From: Solirubrobacteraceae bacterium
GTDB lineage: Bacteria; Actinomycetota; Thermoleophilia; Solirubrobacterales; Solirubrobacteraceae
Reading direction: 5' to 3'
DNA length: 17,326 nt
NCBI GenBank assembly: GCA_030151725.1
Contig: JASLDD010000121.1
Span: forward strand, 1 to 17,326
Part shown: piece after piece, positions 15,170 through 17,326 of the stretch
Layout: every line of letters starts with the position of its first letter
Numbering within the stretch: the stretch's first letter is position 1
The notes under the pieces: generated by a model
What the model saw: the letters and a program-made list of their open reading frames with translations, nothing else
Database searches by the model: none
What the model was told of the DNA's origin: nothing
Translations under genes and position numbers: made by a program

Positions 15170-16891
15170 ATGCCATCCGCTGGACACCCTCGACAGGGCT
15201 CAGCAGGAACCGAGCGCGTGCTGCCCTTTGCCGCCGGCGGGAAGACTCCCACCGAGGGACGGCGGTGGGGGATCTCGAGGCGGCTCGAGCTGGACACGCT
15301 CCTGTGGGCGGTTCCCCTCACGCTCGGGGCGATCTATGCGGTTGTGTTCCTGGTGCAGCTCCCCGCCAACATTCGCGGCCTGGCATGGAACAGCGACTAT
15401 GCATCCGGATTCACCATTCCCGAAGCGGTAGTCGATTCTGGAACGGGCGGACATCTCGTGCTGGCATCATCCGGTCAGTGGGTGTCGCTGTGGTTCGGAC
15501 TACTCACGGCACACCTGCCGCTGCACCGTGAGCTGTGGGGAGTGGCCCCCACCCTGCTTTTCCTCGCCACGGTTTTCACGATTGGCTGGTCCGTTCAGCA
15601 GCTGGCCGGCCGCCGGGCAGGAGCGCTGGCGGTGCTGCTCGGCTTTGTCGCCTCGCCGTCGGCGCTGGTCCTGTTCATGGGACCGGTCGCCCACAACATG
15701 GTCTATCCGTGTACGGCCCTGATAGGCGCCTACCTCATCTGGTTGACGCGCGAGACGGAGAGGCGCCGATGGTCGGCTGTCGGCGTCCCGCTGCTCGCCG
15801 GGGTGATGCTTGGCACATGTCTTGCCTCGGATTCTCTGGTCACCGCCACAGCCCTGATCCCGCTGGGTGTCGTCGCGCTCCTCACCGCGGCACAGCGCGA
15901 GCGCCGCTCCAGGGTCATGTCGCTCTCGGCGGTGAGCACGATCGTGGTCGCGATACCAATTGCCAAGCTCACATCGGAGATCATGCACTCGGCCGGTTTC
16001 GTGACACTCCCATCCCCCGTCAGCCTTGCGCCGATCTCGGAACTGCCTGAACGCGCGGAGCTGCTCTTCAGGGGCCTGAAGACCCTCTTCAATGGCAACC
16101 TCGGGCCGGCAGAGCCGGGGACTCTCCATGCGCCGCTAGGGGTCGCAAGCGACGTCGCGATGTCAGCTGCCCTGCTGACGTTGCTCGCATTGGGTGCCTG
16201 GAGCACCTGGCGGCTCGTCCGCTGTGCGCTGCGCGAGCGCGAAAGCCGGCACGTGCCTGACCTGGCCAGGTTCTCGCACCTGGTCTATTGGGTCGCCTCG
16301 GGGACGGCGGCGTGCGGCGTGTTCTGGCTGGCGGCAGAGACCGGCGGATCGACCAACCTCCACGAATCGTATTACGCAAATGTGATCTTCTCTGTGGCTG
16401 CGGTCATCCCGCTGTTGCTTGCGCGCGGGTTGTTGGTGCGGTCGCTCGTGGCAGCCGGGGTGGCCGTCATCTTCCTCGCAAGCCTTGTCGGGCTGTCGGG
16501 CAAATACATGAAGCTCTCAGGGTGGGTCGCCGAAGGTGAAGCGCGCGTCAAGCAGGTTGCGGCGGCCAACCACGTGTCGGTTGGATACGGGGGCTACGGA
16601 GAGGCTTCGAGCCTGACGTGGAACACGGACGGGCAGGTGACCATACGACCGCTGATGGAATGCTCCAACCCGGCGGGGGCTGGTATCTGCCCGTTCTACA
16701 TGGAGAGCGTGGGCGCTTGGTACGTGCCTCACCAGCGCCACACCTTCTTGCTGATTGACGACGAAGAAGCGTGGGTGCACACGCTCCCGAGTGGCCTTGG
16801 CAAGCCGCTCGCCGCGTACTCCTTTGGAGCGATGCGCATGTACATCTACCCCTACGACATCGCCTCACGTCTTGGCCCTGCGCAGGACTGA
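15170..16891 (+). CDS. Polytopic membrane protein, possibly a GT-C type glycosyltransferase; first of a tandem paralogous pair
   Basis: 573 residues from the ATG at 15170. About 40 basic cytoplasmic residues come first. Then span 1 (about 43-64), an external loop (65-125) with WNSDYASGFTIPEAVV and QWVSLWFGLLTAHLPLHREL, and about nine further spans to residue 442. An external C-terminal domain of about 130 residues (443-573) closes the protein, with a Cys pair (Cys498, Cys507) and HTFLLIDDEEAW. A large first loop, many spans and an external tail are the plan of GT-C enzymes that use lipid-linked sugars (PMT, ArnT). The usual acidic pair of that loop is not clear, so the assignment is tentative. 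Starting earlier, at 15041, would add 43 residues of low quality and bypass the promoter. The next gene begins inside its last 20 bases. It probably acts on the glycan of this locus, which is inference. Confidence 0.7.
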   Translation: MPSAGHPRQGSAGTERVLPFAAGGKTPTEGRRWGISRRLELDTLLWAVPLTLGAIYAVVFLVQLPANIRGLAWNSDYASGFTIPEAVVDSGTGGHLVLASSGQWVSLWFGLLTAHLPLHRELWGVAPTLLFLATVFTIGWSVQQLAGRRAGALAVLLGFVASPSALVLFMGPVAHNMVYPCTALIGAYLIWLTRETERRRWSAVGVPLLAGVMLGTCLASDSLVTATALIPLGVVALLTAAQRERRSRVMSLSAVSTIVVAIPIAKLTSEIMHSAGFVTLPSPVSLAPISELPERAELLFRGLKTLFNGNLGPAEPGTLHAPLGVASDVAMSAALLTLLALGAWSTWRLVRCALRERESRHVPDLARFSHLVYWVASGTAACGVFWLAAETGGSTNLHESYYANVIFSVAAVIPLLLARGLLVRSLVAAGVAVIFLASLVGLSGKYMKLSGWVAEGEARVKQVAAANHVSVGYGGYGEASSLTWNTDGQVTIRPLMECSNPAGAGICPFYMESVGAWYVPHQRHTFLLIDDEEAWVHTLPSGLGKPLAAYSFGAMRMYIYPYDIASRLGPAQD

Positions 16892-17326
16892 CATCGGGCG
16901 CACGCCGGCGAGTAGCGGCCGCCCGAGCCTGGGAAAGATTGCGCTTACGCGGGCCAGCGCATCATCGCTGCTCTGGCTGGCGCCTTTTGCCATCGGCTCG
17001 GCCTACGTGGTGCTCTTCGTGCTCAAGCTTTCGCACAACATCACCGCACTCGGCTGGAACCCCAGCGTTGCCTCCGCATATGTGATGCCCGAAACGCTGG
17101 TGCGGACGGGCGCAGGCGGCCACACAGTGATGGGCTCATCGCCGCAATGGGTGTCGCTGTGGTTTGGCCTTCTCACCGCAAGGCTGCCACTCCATCGCGA
17201 GCTTTGGAGCGTCGCGCCAACGCTCGACCTGCTCGCGACAGCGCTGATAGTGGGGTGGTCGGTGTTTCAGCTTGCGAACCGGCGGGCGGCCATCTTGGCG
17301 GTGCTCCTCAGCGTGGTCATCTCGCA
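16872..17326 (+). CDS. Second polytopic membrane protein, paralogue of the preceding one (cut by the right edge)
   Basis: 151 codons are in the window. The frame opens at TTG 16872 (LALRRTDIGRTPASSGRP), overlapping the end of the previous gene by 20 bases. I found no ATG or GTG before the first membrane span, so the TTG is the best start, although it has no clear Shine-Dalgarno. The protein repeats the layout of its neighbour: a basic head, span 1 (FAIGSAYVVLFVLKL), then a loop with WNPSVASAYVMPETLV and QWVSLWFGLLTARLPLHREL, then VAPTLDLLATALIVGWSV. By hand alignment about 60% of 114 residues match the first protein. Near-identity is concentrated in the loop around QWVSLWFGLLTA and LPLHRELW. 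The overlap implies co-transcription and translational coupling. The remainder, including any C-terminal domain, is outside the window. Confidence 0.75.
   Translation, partial: MALRRTDIGRTPASSGRPSLGKIALTRASASSLLWLAPFAIGSAYVVLFVLKLSHNITALGWNPSVASAYVMPETLVRTGAGGHTVMGSSPQWVSLWFGLLTARLPLHRELWSVAPTLDLLATALIVGWSVFQLANRRAAILAVLLSVVIS

Overview
The window is GC-rich, gene-dense and codes on both strands. It looks like an actinobacterial chromosome. The glucosyl-3-phosphoglycerate synthase-like gene end, the mycobacterial-type fumarase, the GTG/TTG starts and two apparently leaderless promoters fit that. My guess at Thermoleophilia/Solirubrobacterales is an impression, not something shown. I see no rRNA, tRNA, CRISPR array, insertion sequence, integrase or phage gene.

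Region 1 (1-4569): the 5' end of a GpgS-like glycosyltransferase on the minus strand faces a MrfA/YprA-type DNA-repair helicase on the plus strand, with start regions that may overlap. An exported glycoside hydrolase family 2 protein follows on the plus strand.

Region 2 (4574-7868, minus strand): transcription order is an atypical alpha/beta-hydrolase-fold protein, class II fumarase, then an exported Cache-like protein of unknown role. A perfect 18-bp palindrome lies over the likely fumarase promoter. A divergently transcribed, exported phosphoesterase starts at 7927.

Region 3 (8923-17326) is a cell-surface carbohydrate locus. On the minus strand a sugar C-methyltransferase-like protein, a GT-B glycosyltransferase and a Wzx-like flippase form a tight operon. 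A GT2 glycosyltransferase diverges from it at 13055 behind a leaderless-type promoter. A small transaldolase-family protein is on the minus strand. Two tandem polytopic membrane proteins follow, clearly paralogous, the second cut by the window edge. By inference they work together to build and export a glycan carrying a C-methylated sugar.

The least explained items are the paralogous membrane pair, the duplicated-module secreted protein, the hydrolase with Asp at the nucleophile elbow and Phe where the catalytic His should be, the palindromic operator upstream of fumarase, and a twice-occurring CCAACC-N8-CCAACCCCT element upstream of the transaldolase. I found no convincing new defence or mobile system.
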